Positions 26,474 through 35,945 of a stretch of DNA of 64,000 nucleotides are shown here, in pieces. The stretch lies in contig NZ_MNPW01000004.1 of NCBI RefSeq assembly GCF_001983175.1, forward strand, positions 372,001-436,000. The letters are read 5' to 3'. The position numbers were made by a program, and so were the translations under genes. The first letter of the stretch is position 1. Each line of letters starts with the position of its first letter. The notes under the pieces are model-generated. The model was not told the DNA's origin. It saw only the letters and a list, made by a program, of their open reading frames with translations, and did not search any database. The stretch is from Pseudomonas cedrina subsp. cedrina (GTDB lineage: Bacteria; Pseudomonadota; Gammaproteobacteria; Pseudomonadales; Pseudomonadaceae).

Positions 26474-28864
26474 ATGACACCGGGACGCAGCGGCACGGAA
26501 AGGCGAAGGCGGCCGGGGAGCGCCGCAACGAGGTGGCGCCATACGTTCCAAACCCGCATCGCCGGGGTACTGGCACTGTTGCTGCTGGTCGTGGTCGCCG
26601 CCACCTATTTTGCCGTCAGGACCGCCACCACCCGCGCCGTGGAAAACCAGGCGCAAGTCCAACTGCGCACCGGCCGACAGGTATTCGAGCGCCTGCTCGA
26701 CCTGCGCGGGCAGCGCCTGCAATACGGCCTCGACTGGCTGACCGCCGATCTCCCTTTCAAACACGCCGTGGCCGCAGGGCAGACCGCGCCGATACTTGCC
26801 GCCCTGCGTCGCCACGGCACGGGGATCCGTGCCAGCGAAGTCTTCGTGTTGGACCTGGCCGGCAAGGTCATGGTCAGCACCTTGCCGGTGCTCACCCGTG
26901 GTCAGCTGTTCCCCTATGACCAGGCCCTGCGCCATGCGCGGCGCAAAGGCTTGCAGAGGCTGATCGTGGCCATGGACGGTCGGCCCTATTTGCTGGTGCA
27001 GGATGAAGTGCTCGACCCGCTGCCCATCGCGCGCATCGTCATGGGCTTTCCCATGGACGCACAGTTCGCCAATGAACTGCGCTCCATGAGCAAGCTGGAC
27101 GTGTCGTTCCTCAGTGTGCACAACGGCAAGCCGGGCCTCTTGCTCAGTACCCAGCCGCAGGCTTACCAGGCCGCTACCCTTGACCTGTTGCGCGACGGGC
27201 CTGTCGACCCCGAGCCGAAGATCCATGTGTTCCACGGCCAGCGCGTATTGAGCCAGGTGCTGCCGCTGGCCAATACCGGTAATGGCGACGACGTGCGGGT
27301 GTTGTTGCAAAGCCCGCTGGACCACGCGCTGGAATCCTTTGCGCCACTGGACCGGCAGTTCCTCGGGATTGCCCTGGCGGTGCTGGTGGTGTCGCTGGCC
27401 GGAGCGTTGTTCCTGGCCCGGCGTGTGTCACGCCCGCTCAATGCCTTGGTGCAGGCGGCCGAGCGTATTGGCGACGGTCATTACCAGACCCCGGTGCGGG
27501 TGCGCAGCAACGATGAGTTCGGCCTGTTGGCCCGCGCCTTCAACGCCATGCAAAGCGGCATCGCGGTGCGCGAGCGGCAACTGGCGCACAACGCCCTGCA
27601 CGACCCGCTGACCGGCCTGCCGAATCGCGCCTTGGCCATGGAGCGCCTGGGCAGTGCGATCAGTGCGCGGCGGCCAGTGGTGTTGCTGTACCTGGGGATC
27701 GAAAACTACCGGGTCATCAACGAAGGTTTTGGCCCCGAAGGCGTTGAAGAAATGCTGCGCGAGGCCAGCCGCTGCCTGTCCATGAGCCTGCTGCCCAGTG
27801 ACACGGCGGCGCGCATTGCCGGCAGTGAGTTCTTGCTGTTGCTGGAAAACACCCAGGTCGATCGCGCCGTGGCCCGTGCCGACCGCCTGTACGCGCTGCT
27901 CACCGAACCGCAACGCATCGGCCATGATGAGCTGCGCCACGAAGTGAGCATCGGCATCGCCGCTTACCCCGCCGACGGCCAGCAGGTCGAAGAATTGATC
28001 AGCCGCGCCGCCATCGCGCGGCATGACGCCGCGAGCCTGCCGGGGCATTTGCAGGTCTACCAACAGGACCGCGACCTGGCCCATCAACGCCAGATCACCC
28101 TGATCCGTGACCTGCGCCGTGCCGCCCCCGAAGGCGAATTGTTCCTGTGCTACCAGCCCAAGCTCGATCTCAAGCATGGCCATGTAGGCCAGGCCGAAGC
28201 CCTGTTGCGCTGGCAGCACCCGACCCTGGGGCAAGTGTCGCCCGCTGAATTCATCCCCCTGGCCGAACGCACCGGCAGCATGAACAGCCTGACCCTGTGG
28301 GTGATTGAAGAAGCCATCCGCCAGATCGGCGAATGGGCGCGGCGCGGCATGCTGGTCCAGCTGTCGGTGAATATCTCGGTGGACGATCTGGCCGATGATG
28401 ACCTGGCGATTCGCGTCACCGCGTTGCTGATGCAGTACCGGGTCGAGGCCGCGCAATTGATTTTCGAAATCACCGAAAGCGCGATCATGCACAACCCGCA
28501 GCAGGCCCTCAGTGTGCTCGAGCAACTGCGCGGCTGCGGCATCAGCCTTTCGGTGGATGACTTCGGCACTGGCTACTCGTCGCTGGCGCAATTGCAGCGC
28601 CTGCCGGTGCAGGAGTTGAAGATCGACCAGTCGTTCGTGCGCAACCTCAACAGCACCAGCGGCGACGGGGTGATCGTGCGTTCCACCATCGAAATGAGCC
28701 ACAACCTGGGGCTCAAGGTGGTGGCCGAAGGCGTGGAATTCGCCCCCAGCCTCAGGCTGCTCAAACAGTGGAACTGCGATACCGCCCAGGGCTACCTGAT
28801 CAGCCGGCCGTTGAACGCGATGGCCTTCGAAATGTGGATGCGCCGCGCGCGGCTGCAGATCTAG
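26474..28864 (+). CDS. Membrane c-di-GMP phosphodiesterase with degenerate GGDEF (first paralog)
   Basis: Inner-membrane signalling protein (797 aa). Layout: basic cytosolic N-terminus, TM1 at about 29-48, periplasmic sensor of about 245 residues, TM2 at about 296-316, HAMP, a diverged GGDEF domain from about 370 with AGSEF in place of GGDEF near 449, and EAL from about 560. The EAL domain keeps EALLRW, NIS, ITES, DDFGTGYSSL, KIDQSFV and EGVE, so c-di-GMP hydrolysis is expected while cyclase activity is not. ATG 26474 has an AGGGA ribosome-binding site 6 nt upstream. The paralog lies 850 bp downstream. Confidence 0.9.
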   Translation: MTPGRSGTERRRRPGSAATRWRHTFQTRIAGVLALLLLVVVAATYFAVRTATTRAVENQAQVQLRTGRQVFERLLDLRGQRLQYGLDWLTADLPFKHAVAAGQTAPILAALRRHGTGIRASEVFVLDLAGKVMVSTLPVLTRGQLFPYDQALRHARRKGLQRLIVAMDGRPYLLVQDEVLDPLPIARIVMGFPMDAQFANELRSMSKLDVSFLSVHNGKPGLLLSTQPQAYQAATLDLLRDGPVDPEPKIHVFHGQRVLSQVLPLANTGNGDDVRVLLQSPLDHALESFAPLDRQFLGIALAVLVVSLAGALFLARRVSRPLNALVQAAERIGDGHYQTPVRVRSNDEFGLLARAFNAMQSGIAVRERQLAHNALHDPLTGLPNRALAMERLGSAISARRPVVLLYLGIENYRVINEGFGPEGVEEMLREASRCLSMSLLPSDTAARIAGSEFLLLLENTQVDRAVARADRLYALLTEPQRIGHDELRHEVSIGIAAYPADGQQVEELISRAAIARHDAASLPGHLQVYQQDRDLAHQRQITLIRDLRRAAPEGELFLCYQPKLDLKHGHVGQAEALLRWQHPTLGQVSPAEFIPLAERTGSMNSLTLWVIEEAIRQIGEWARRGMLVQLSVNISVDDLADDDLAIRVTALLMQYRVEAAQLIFEITESAIMHNPQQALSVLEQLRGCGISLSVDDFGTGYSSLAQLQRLPVQELKIDQSFVRNLNSTSGDGVIVRSTIEMSHNLGLKVVAEGVEFAPSLRLLKQWNCDTAQGYLISRPLNAMAFEMWMRRARLQI

Positions 28865-29073
28865 AAAAGCCTTTGCAGCCACCTACAGATATTTTGCGCA
28901 GAGTCGATAACTTCTATAACGACTGACGGGTTGCACAGGTTTTTAGCGACTGGCGGCCACGTTTTGCTGCATACTCGGTGATGGCAAATGGCCTTATTTG
29001 CGCCATCATGCATGCACATCTACGCTTCCGTGCCAAGGCTGGCCGCTTTTTAGCCCATTTCTGCGGATCGACC

Positions 29074-29751
29074 ATGGCTCGGATTTTCCACGTGTTACCC
29101 CTTGCGGCGCTGTTGTTGGCTGCTCTCGGCTCGGCGTCGGCGGCGACGCTCGAGGTGTTGGCTTACCATGCCGACGGCCGACCGGTCGCCGATGCGGTGG
29201 TGACGCTGCAGGGCCCGGCCGGTACGCCGCAGGGTGCGCTCAAGGCCGATATGGACCAGCGTGACCAGCGCTTCGCCCCCCATGTGCTGGCGGTGCATAC
29301 CGGTACGCAGGTGCGCTTCCCCAACAGCGACAACATTCGTCATCAGGTGTATTCGTTCTCCACGGCCAAGCGCTTCGAGTTGCGTCTGTACGAGGGCACG
29401 TCGGCCGCCCCCTTGCTGTTCGACAAGCCCGGGGTGGTGGTGCTGGGTTGCAATATCCATGACTGGATGCTCGGTTATATCTACGTGACCGATGACCCGC
29501 GTTTCGGTGTCAGCGACGACCAGGGCCGGGTGCGCCTGCCAGACCTGCCGGCCGGTGAGTACCGCCTGACCCTGTGGCACCCGCAACTGGCGGGTATGCA
29601 GCCGTTGGACGGCGGCACCGTGCGTGTCCCGGCTGCCGGCCTCAGCCACCGTGTGGCGTTGACGCTTGCGCCTGCGCCGGCGGATTTGCCACCTACACCC
29701 AGCGCCTTTGGCGATGCCTTCGATCGAGCCGCCCGTGAACCTGCGCAGTAG
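29074..29751 (+). CDS. Periplasmic cupredoxin-like protein (methylamine-utilisation-protein type)
   Basis: A 225-aa secreted protein. The signal peptide MARIFHVLPLAALLLAALGSASAA ends before ATLEVLAYHADG. A plastocyanin-like fold follows: NIRHQVYS supplies a His, and GCNIHDWMLGY supplies Cys, His and Met in the order of a type 1 copper site. A carboxypeptidase-regulatory-like beta domain (DDQGRVRLPDLPAGEYRLTLWHPQ) completes the protein. ATG 29074 is chosen over upstream in-frame codons because it begins the signal peptide. The stop overlaps the start of the next phosphodiesterase gene, so copper redox sensing linked to c-di-GMP is an attractive inference. Confidence 0.82.
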   Translation: MARIFHVLPLAALLLAALGSASAATLEVLAYHADGRPVADAVVTLQGPAGTPQGALKADMDQRDQRFAPHVLAVHTGTQVRFPNSDNIRHQVYSFSTAKRFELRLYEGTSAAPLLFDKPGVVVLGCNIHDWMLGYIYVTDDPRFGVSDDQGRVRLPDLPAGEYRLTLWHPQLAGMQPLDGGTVRVPAAGLSHRVALTLAPAPADLPPTPSAFGDAFDRAAREPAQ

Positions 29752-32083
29752 TTTCCAGGCGCGGGTCGCCGGCGTACTGATCCTGCTCTCGCTGGTGGTG
29801 ATCGGTGCGTTGTATTTCAGCGTCAAGGCCGCGACCAGCTCGGCGGTACACCGTCAGGCCCTGGCTCAGTTGGAGGTGGGCACGCGGGTGTTCGAGCGCT
29901 TGCTCGACGTTCGTGGCCGGCGCCTGGCCGATGGCGTGCAGCTGCTGGCGGCCGATTTCGGTTTTCGCGACGCCGTGGCCAGTGGCGATTCGGCAACGAT
30001 GCGCTCGGTGCTGCTCAACCACGGCAAGCGCATCAACGCCAGCGACATGATCCTGCTGGGCATGGACGGCAAAGTCCTGGCCAGCACCCTCAAGGAAGTC
30101 GCCGAGGGCTCGACCTTCCGCTATGACCTGGCCTTGCGCGAGGCACGGCAGAATCACCAGGCGACGCTGATGGTGCCGTTGCAAGGCAAGCCGCACCTGC
30201 TGGTGGAGGCCTCGGTGCTGGCGCCGTTGCCGATCGCTCGGGTGGTGATGGGGTTCAGCATGGACGGTGCGTTCGCCGATGAGTTGCGCTCGCTGAGCAA
30301 CCTGGAAGTCTCATTCCTGACGATTGAGCAGGACCTGCCTGGCGAACTGGTCAGCACCCAGCCGCAGGGGTTGCGCGACAGTATCCGCGCGCTGATGCAA
30401 GGCGACTCGGCGCGCCGTGGCGTGTCCACCACCGATCACCTTGAGCAACGCTTCCTCAGCCAGTCGCTGGTGCTGGCCAGTGATGAAAACGGCAAAGTCC
30501 TGGCCCTGCTGCAAAGCCCGCTGGACGCGGCGATGCAGGCGTTTGCGCCGCTGGATGAAAAGATCCTCGGTATCGCCCTGATCGCCCTGATTGCTTCGTT
30601 GATCGGTGCCTTGCTGCTGGCCCGCTCAGTCTCACGCCCGGTGCAGGCGCTGGCGCAGGCGGCCGAACGTATCGGCAGCGGCGATTACCAGACCCCGGTC
30701 GTGCTGGCGCGCAGTGATGAACTGGGGCGCTTGGCGCTGGCGGTCAATGCCATGCAGAGCGGCATTGCCGAGCGCGAACAACAGCTGGCGCACAACGCCC
30801 TGCATGATCGTCTTACCGGCCTGCCCAACCGCACGTTGGCGATGGAGCGCCTGGGCAGTGCGATTGCCCTGCAACGGCCGATGGCGTTGATCTACCTGGG
30901 CATCGACAATCTGCGCACTGCCAGCGAAACGGTCGGGCCCGAAGCGGTGGACCAGTTGCTCCTGACCGTGAGCCAGCGCCTGCAAGCGGCGTTACGCCCG
31001 GGCGATACCCTGGCGCACCTGATCGCCGATGAATTCCTGCTGTTGCTTGAAGGCGCGGGCAGCGACGAAGCCGTGGGCCTGGCCGACAAACTGCAGCAGC
31101 TGTTACTGCGGCCCCAGCGCATCAACGGTCATGATCTGGCGTTGGACTGCCGCCTGGGCATCGCGGCGTACCCGGCGGATGGCGAAAGCCCCCAGACCCT
31201 GCTGGAGCGCGCGGCCATCGCCATGAAGGACGCCGCGCAAATGCCTGACCGCTTGCAGGTCTACGAGCACGGCCGCGACCTTGCGCACCGTCGCCAGATC
31301 AGCCTGATCCGCGACTTGCGCCACGCCCCCGGCCATGGCCAATTGTTGCTGCACTACCAGCCCAAGCTGGATATTCGCCAGGGCATCGTGCGCCAGGCCG
31401 AAGCCCTGTTGCGCTGGCAACACCCGCAGTTCGGCCTGGTGTCGCCGGCGGAATTCATCCCCCTGGCCGAGCGCTCGGGCAGCATCCGCTTGTTGACCCA
31501 ATGGGTAATCGAAGAGGGCATTCGCCAGTTGTGCGAATGGAACCGGCGCGGCCTGGCCTTGCAGTTGTCGCTGAACATCTCGGCGGACGACCTGCTTGAT
31601 GACGAACTGGCCCATCGCGTGTCGGCCTTGCTGTGTCGCTATGGCTTGCCGGCGGAGCAACTGCTGTTCGAGATCACCGAGAGCGCTGTGATGCGCGAAC
31701 CGGAAAAAGCCCTCAAGGTGCTCCACCTGCTGCGTGATTGCGGCATCGGCCTGTCGGTGGATGACTTCGGCACCGGTTACTCGTCATTGGCGCACCTCAA
31801 GCGCCTGCCGGTGCAAGAGCTGAAGATCGACCAATCCTTCGTGCGCAACCTCGATGAAACCAGTGAAGACGCGGTGATCGTGCGTTCCACCATCGAGATG
31901 AGCCATAACCTGGGCCTCAAAGTGGTCGCCGAGGGCGTTGAATATGCCCATAGCCTGCGCCTGCTGGAGCGTTGGCAGTGCGACACGGCCCAGGGCTACC
32001 TGATCAGCCGGCCGTTGAGTGCCGACGCTTTCGAAGCCTGGGTGGCCTTGCCCCTCAGTGCGCAAACTTCCCTGGCTCATTGA
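29714..32083 (+). CDS. Membrane c-di-GMP phosphodiesterase with degenerate GGDEF (second paralog)
   Basis: Paralog of the protein at 26474 with the same architecture (about 789 aa): TM1 at about 17-37, periplasmic sensor, TM2 at about 282-303, HAMP, diverged GGDEF with IADEF near residue 436, and an intact EAL domain (EALLRW near 562, NIS, ITES, DDFGTGYSSL, KIDQSFV). The periplasmic domain is the most diverged part, so the two probably sense different inputs. ATG 29714 overlaps the cupredoxin gene by 38 nt; a GTG at 29735 is an equally possible start, and neither has a clear ribosome-binding site. The next gene starts 5 nt after its stop. Confidence 0.9.
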   Translation: MPSIEPPVNLRSSFQARVAGVLILLSLVVIGALYFSVKAATSSAVHRQALAQLEVGTRVFERLLDVRGRRLADGVQLLAADFGFRDAVASGDSATMRSVLLNHGKRINASDMILLGMDGKVLASTLKEVAEGSTFRYDLALREARQNHQATLMVPLQGKPHLLVEASVLAPLPIARVVMGFSMDGAFADELRSLSNLEVSFLTIEQDLPGELVSTQPQGLRDSIRALMQGDSARRGVSTTDHLEQRFLSQSLVLASDENGKVLALLQSPLDAAMQAFAPLDEKILGIALIALIASLIGALLLARSVSRPVQALAQAAERIGSGDYQTPVVLARSDELGRLALAVNAMQSGIAEREQQLAHNALHDRLTGLPNRTLAMERLGSAIALQRPMALIYLGIDNLRTASETVGPEAVDQLLLTVSQRLQAALRPGDTLAHLIADEFLLLLEGAGSDEAVGLADKLQQLLLRPQRINGHDLALDCRLGIAAYPADGESPQTLLERAAIAMKDAAQMPDRLQVYEHGRDLAHRRQISLIRDLRHAPGHGQLLLHYQPKLDIRQGIVRQAEALLRWQHPQFGLVSPAEFIPLAERSGSIRLLTQWVIEEGIRQLCEWNRRGLALQLSLNISADDLLDDELAHRVSALLCRYGLPAEQLLFEITESAVMREPEKALKVLHLLRDCGIGLSVDDFGTGYSSLAHLKRLPVQELKIDQSFVRNLDETSEDAVIVRSTIEMSHNLGLKVVAEGVEYAHSLRLLERWQCDTAQGYLISRPLSADAFEAWVALPLSAQTSLAH

Positions 32084-32088
32084 GTGGA

Positions 32089-32952
32089 ATGACAGTGCGG
32101 GTTTCTTTCCTGATCGGGTGCCTCGGCGCACTGACCCTGCCAACGGCGCTGGCCGATAATGGCCGCCTGATCGCGACCGGTGGTGCCAGCAGTATCGAAG
32201 GCACGGCGGGGGGCGGTCTTACACCGTGGGCCGTGCTGGCCGGTTATGGCGAACGGCACGAGTGGGGCGCCACGGCGTTCGCCACCACGGTCAACCTGCC
32301 CGATTACCGGCTGGACGTGGCCGGTGTGGCGCTGGCGTACGACAACCGCATCGAACTGTCTTTCGCCCGCCAGCGCTTCGACCTCGGCAGCCTGGTGCAT
32401 AAGCTCAACCTGCCCGAAGACTCCCTGGGGCAAGACGTACTGGGCCTCAAAGTGCGGCTGTTCGGCGACGTGATCTACGACACGCTGCCCCAGGTCTCGC
32501 TGGGCCTGGAATATAAGCATCAGACTGGCTTCGAGATTCCCCGCCTGGTGGGCGCCAAGCGTGACAGCGACGTCGAAGGCTACCTCGCCGCCAGCCGTCT
32601 GTTTATGGGCGCGGCGTTCGGCTACAACGTGCTGGTCAACGGCAGTCTGCGCTACAGCCGCGCCAACGAGACCGGCCTGCTCGGTTTTGGCGGTGACCGT
32701 CGCGACAGCCGCAGCCTGCTCAAGGAAGGCGCGCTGGCGCTGCTGCTCAACCCGCGTTGGGCGGTGGGCGTGGAGTACCGCGAGAAACCCGACAACCTGT
32801 CGTTTGCGGGAGAGAGTGATTGGGCTGATGTGTTCGTAGGCTATTTCCCCAACAAGCATGTGTCGTTCGTCTTGGCCTACGCACGCCTGGGGGAAATCGC
32901 CACGCTGGACCACCAGAATGGCACGTACTTGTCTGTGCAAGGGAGTTTCTGA
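32089..32952 (+). CDS. DUF3034 family outer-membrane-like protein
   Basis: A 287-aa exported protein. The signal peptide (MTVRVSFLIGCLGALTLPTALA) is followed by DNGRLIATGGASSIEGTAGGGLTPWAVLAGYG, the recognisable DUF3034 start. The body is a series of amphipathic beta strands ending in an aromatic C-terminus (YLSVQGSF), as in outer-membrane beta-barrels. Function is unknown for the family. It sits between the phosphodiesterase and the globin gene with a 5-nt gap before it and a 1-nt overlap after it, so it is part of the same transcript. ATG 32089 has a GAGTGGA ribosome-binding site. Confidence 0.85.
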   Translation: MTVRVSFLIGCLGALTLPTALADNGRLIATGGASSIEGTAGGGLTPWAVLAGYGERHEWGATAFATTVNLPDYRLDVAGVALAYDNRIELSFARQRFDLGSLVHKLNLPEDSLGQDVLGLKVRLFGDVIYDTLPQVSLGLEYKHQTGFEIPRLVGAKRDSDVEGYLAASRLFMGAAFGYNVLVNGSLRYSRANETGLLGFGGDRRDSRSLLKEGALALLLNPRWAVGVEYREKPDNLSFAGESDWADVFVGYFPNKHVSFVLAYARLGEIATLDHQNGTYLSVQGSF

Positions 32953-33371
32953 TGCGCTGGTTACCGGTTTGCCTGCTGCTGTTGCTCAGTGCCTGCGCCC
33001 AACAGCCACCCAAGGACGACAGCCTCTATCGCGACCTCGGCGCGCTGCCGGGCATCACCCGTATCGTCGAAGGCATGTTGCTCAACATTGCCCGGGACGC
33101 GCGCATCGTCGAACGCTTCCGGCGCGTCGATATCCAGCGCCTGCGCAACAAGCTGATTGAACAGTTCTGTGTCGAGGCGGGTGGGCCGTGCACTTATACC
33201 GGCGACAGCATGGCCGAGAGCCATAAGGGCCAGAGGGTGAGCCGCAGTGACTTCAATGCGCTGGTGGAAGACTTGATTGCCTCAATGGACAAGGAAGGCA
33301 TCGCCGTGCCCGTGCAGAACCGCCTGATCGCCCGGTTGGCGGCGATGCGCGGTGAAGTGATCGAACACTGA
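32952..33371 (+). CDS. Lipoprotein group 1 truncated haemoglobin
   Basis: A 139-aa protein: lipoprotein signal with lipobox LLSAC (Cys15), then a TrHb1-like fold: LYRDLGALPGITRIVEGML, RIVERFRRVDIQRLRNKLIEQFC, GGPCTYTGDSMAESHKGQRVS containing the likely proximal His in the SHKG segment, and DFNALVEDLIASM. Truncated haemoglobins bind O2 or NO. Here the heme domain would be membrane-anchored and periplasmic, which is unusual because most are cytosolic. The ATG overlaps the DUF3034 stop (TGATG). Heme binding is inferred from family likeness. Confidence 0.85.
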   Translation: MRWLPVCLLLLLSACAQQPPKDDSLYRDLGALPGITRIVEGMLLNIARDARIVERFRRVDIQRLRNKLIEQFCVEAGGPCTYTGDSMAESHKGQRVSRSDFNALVEDLIASMDKEGIAVPVQNRLIARLAAMRGEVIEH

Positions 33372-33460
33372 TGTGGGAGCTGGCTTGCCTGCGATAGCGG
33401 TGGGTCAGGCCATACTGTTTTGGCTGATACTCCGCTATCGCAGGCAAGCCAGCTCCCACA
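33372..33460. repeat. REPIN, GCTGGCTTGCCTGCGATAGC type
   Basis: TGTGGGAGCTGGCTTGCCTG and its complement are inverted, beginning directly at the globin stop codon. The spacer contains GGTGGGTCAGGC and GGCTGATACTCC. Confidence 0.92.
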
Positions 33461-33484
33461 GGTAGATTTTTCTTGCTCATGAAA

Positions 33485-33515
33485 AAGGCGGCTACCTTTG
33501 GAGGGTAGCCGCCTT
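33485..33515 (-). terminator. Rho-independent terminator of gcd
   Basis: AAGGCGGCTACC / GGTAGCCGCCTT forms a 12-bp perfect stem with a 7-nt loop. On the reverse strand it is followed by a T-run (33486-33482), placing it just after the gcd stop. Confidence 0.88.
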
Positions 33516-33533
33516 ACTTACCGCCGATGAAGA

Positions 33534-35945
33534 TCAATCCGGCAGTTTGAACGCCATCACATAGTCACCCTGCTTGGTGCCCAGGGAACCGTGACCGCCC
33601 GCCATGACCAGCACGTATTGCTTGCCGTCCTTGCCGGTGTAGGTCATCGGTGTGGTTTGCGCGCCTGCCGGCAGGCGGCCTTCCCACAGTTGCTTGCCGT
33701 TTTTCACGTCATAGGCACGCAGGTACTGGTCGAGGGTGCCGCTGAGGAAGGACACGCCGCCGGCCGTGGTGAACGTGCCGCCCAGGCTCGGTACGCCCAT
33801 GCTCAACGGGATCGGAACCGGCGAGCTGTCACGCACGGTGCCGTTCTTGTGCATCCAGATGGTCTTGTGAGTGGTCAGGTCGACCGCCGCCACGTAGCCC
33901 CAGGCCGGTGCCTGGCACGGCAGGCCCATGGGCGACAGCATGGCTTCGAGGATCACGCCATACGGCGCGCCTTTGTTTGGCTGTACGCCTTCGGTTTCGC
34001 TGACGCGCGGGCCTTGCTTGGCGATGTCGGCGGCCGGGATCAGCTTGGACTTGAATGCCATGTAGCTCGGGTTCACGAAGGCGATCTGGCGCACCGGGTC
34101 GACGGAAATGCCACCCCAGTCGAACACGCCGAAGTTACCTGGGTAAACAATCGAACCCTGCAGCGAAGGTGGGGTGAACGGGCCGTCGTAGCGCAGGGAT
34201 TTGAAGTCGATACGGCACAGCATCTGGTCGAACGGCGTCACGCCCCACATGTCGCGCTCTTTGAGCGGCGGCGGCATGAAGTTCAGCTCCGACTTGGGTT
34301 GGGTAGGGGAGGTGCGGTCGCCCGCCACTGCGCCCTGCGGCACCGCCACTTCGTGGATCGGCACCACCGGCTGGCCGGTCGCGCGGTCCAGTACGTAGAT
34401 GCTGCCTTGCTTGGTCGACGCCATGACGGCTTGCTTCACGCCGGCTTCAGTCTTGATATCGATCAGCGACGGTTGGCCGCCCACGTCCATGTCCCACAGG
34501 TCGTGATGGGTGAACTGGAAGGTCCACTTCACGTGGCCGCTGTTGATGTCTAGGGCGGTCAGGCCGGCGGCGTATTTTTCGGAATCGTCGGTACGGTCGC
34601 CGCCGTACTGGTCAGGCATCTGGTTGCCCATCGGCAGGTACAGCATGCCGAGTTTTTCATCCACGGCGAACATGGACCACATGTTCGGCGAGTTACGCGT
34701 GTAGGTCTTGCCCTCGGCCAACGGCGTGGTGTCGTCGGGGTTGCCGCTGTCCCAGTTCCATACCAGTTTGCCGGTGTGCACGTCGAACGCGCGGATCACG
34801 CCGCTGGGTTCGTCGACGGAGACGTTGTCGGTCACGTGGCCGCCAATCACCACCAGGTCCTTGGTCACGGCCGGTGGCGAGGTGGAGTAGTAACCGCCTG
34901 GGGCGAAGCTGCCGATATTGGCACGCAGGTCGACCTGGCCTTTGTCACCGAAGTCTTCGCACATCTTGCCGGTGTCGGCGTTGAGGGCGATCAGACGGGT
35001 GTCGGCGGTCGGTACGAAAATGCGTTTCGGGCAGGCGGTCGGCGCGGCCGCCGGGCTGGCGCTGCCGGTCGGGCTTTGTTCGGAAGCATAGACGGCGTCA
35101 TCGTGATACGACACGCCACGGCAGGTCATGTGCGCCCAACCCTTGAAGTTCTCGGCGCCCTGGCTGCTGATCTTCGGATCGAAGCGCCAGATTTCCTTGC
35201 CAGTGTCCGGGTCCAGGGCAATCACCTGGCTGTGCGGCGTGCACACGTAGAGCATGCCGTTGACTTTCAACGGGGTGTTTTCCGCAGTGGTCTCGCCCGG
35301 ATCGTTCGGGCCAGGGATGTCACCGGTACGGTAGGTCCACGCCGGCACCAGCTTGTGCGCGTTTTCCGGGGTGATCTGCGCCAGTGGCGAGTAGCGATCG
35401 CCGTAGGCCGAGCGACCGTAGGAGTTCCAGTCGCCATCCGCCTGGGCTGGCGCTGCATTGGCCATGCCCGGCACCGCGTCGCGGTCCAGCTGGCCTTTGA
35501 TCTCGCCCGGGTTGGTGAATTGGCTGGCAATGGCAGCGGCGCCCGCCAGCACCACGGCCACGCTCAGTGCGCCAGTGCCCAGCGGGGCAGGCTGGCCGCG
35601 CAGCAACGGACGGCGAAACCACGGAAGCAGCATGACGATGCCGAGGGCAAACAGCAGTGCCAGGCGCGGCACCAACTGCCACCAGTCCAGGCCCACTTCC
35701 CACAGGGCCCACAGGGTACTGGCGAACAGCACCAATGCGTACAGGCCCAGCGCGGCGCGGCGGGTGGCCAGCAGCAGAACGCCGGTCAGAGTGATGCCGA
35801 TACCGGCCAGCAGGTAGTACAGCGACCCGCCGAGCATCGTCAGCTTGATACCCCCGGCCAGCAAGGCCAGGCCCATGATCAGCAGCAAGACACCTAGCAG
35901 CCTGGGCAGCAGGCGGCTTGGGCTCGAAGCACCGTCAGCGCTCAT
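33534..35945 (-). CDS. gcd: PQQ-dependent membrane glucose dehydrogenase
   Basis: Inner-membrane quinoprotein that oxidises glucose to glucono-lactone in the periplasm and passes electrons to ubiquinone (803 aa). Five N-terminal helices (about 10-145) precede the eight-bladed PQQ propeller that begins DWNSYGRSAYGDRYSPLAQI. Blade motifs such as LIALNADTGKMC and ALDINSGHVKWTFQ are visible, together with DRTSPTQPKSELNFMPPPL and the C-terminal GHGSLGTKQGDYVMAFKLPD. The gene makes gluconic acid, the main sugar entry in fluorescent pseudomonads and the basis of phosphate solubilisation. It is monocistronic with its own terminator. Confidence 0.96.
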   Translation of the reverse strand: MSADGASSPSRLLPRLLGVLLLIMGLALLAGGIKLTMLGGSLYYLLAGIGITLTGVLLLATRRAALGLYALVLFASTLWALWEVGLDWWQLVPRLALLFALGIVMLLPWFRRPLLRGQPAPLGTGALSVAVVLAGAAAIASQFTNPGEIKGQLDRDAVPGMANAAPAQADGDWNSYGRSAYGDRYSPLAQITPENAHKLVPAWTYRTGDIPGPNDPGETTAENTPLKVNGMLYVCTPHSQVIALDPDTGKEIWRFDPKISSQGAENFKGWAHMTCRGVSYHDDAVYASEQSPTGSASPAAAPTACPKRIFVPTADTRLIALNADTGKMCEDFGDKGQVDLRANIGSFAPGGYYSTSPPAVTKDLVVIGGHVTDNVSVDEPSGVIRAFDVHTGKLVWNWDSGNPDDTTPLAEGKTYTRNSPNMWSMFAVDEKLGMLYLPMGNQMPDQYGGDRTDDSEKYAAGLTALDINSGHVKWTFQFTHHDLWDMDVGGQPSLIDIKTEAGVKQAVMASTKQGSIYVLDRATGQPVVPIHEVAVPQGAVAGDRTSPTQPKSELNFMPPPLKERDMWGVTPFDQMLCRIDFKSLRYDGPFTPPSLQGSIVYPGNFGVFDWGGISVDPVRQIAFVNPSYMAFKSKLIPAADIAKQGPRVSETEGVQPNKGAPYGVILEAMLSPMGLPCQAPAWGYVAAVDLTTHKTIWMHKNGTVRDSSPVPIPLSMGVPSLGGTFTTAGGVSFLSGTLDQYLRAYDVKNGKQLWEGRLPAGAQTTPMTYTGKDGKQYVLVMAGGHGSLGTKQGDYVMAFKLPD

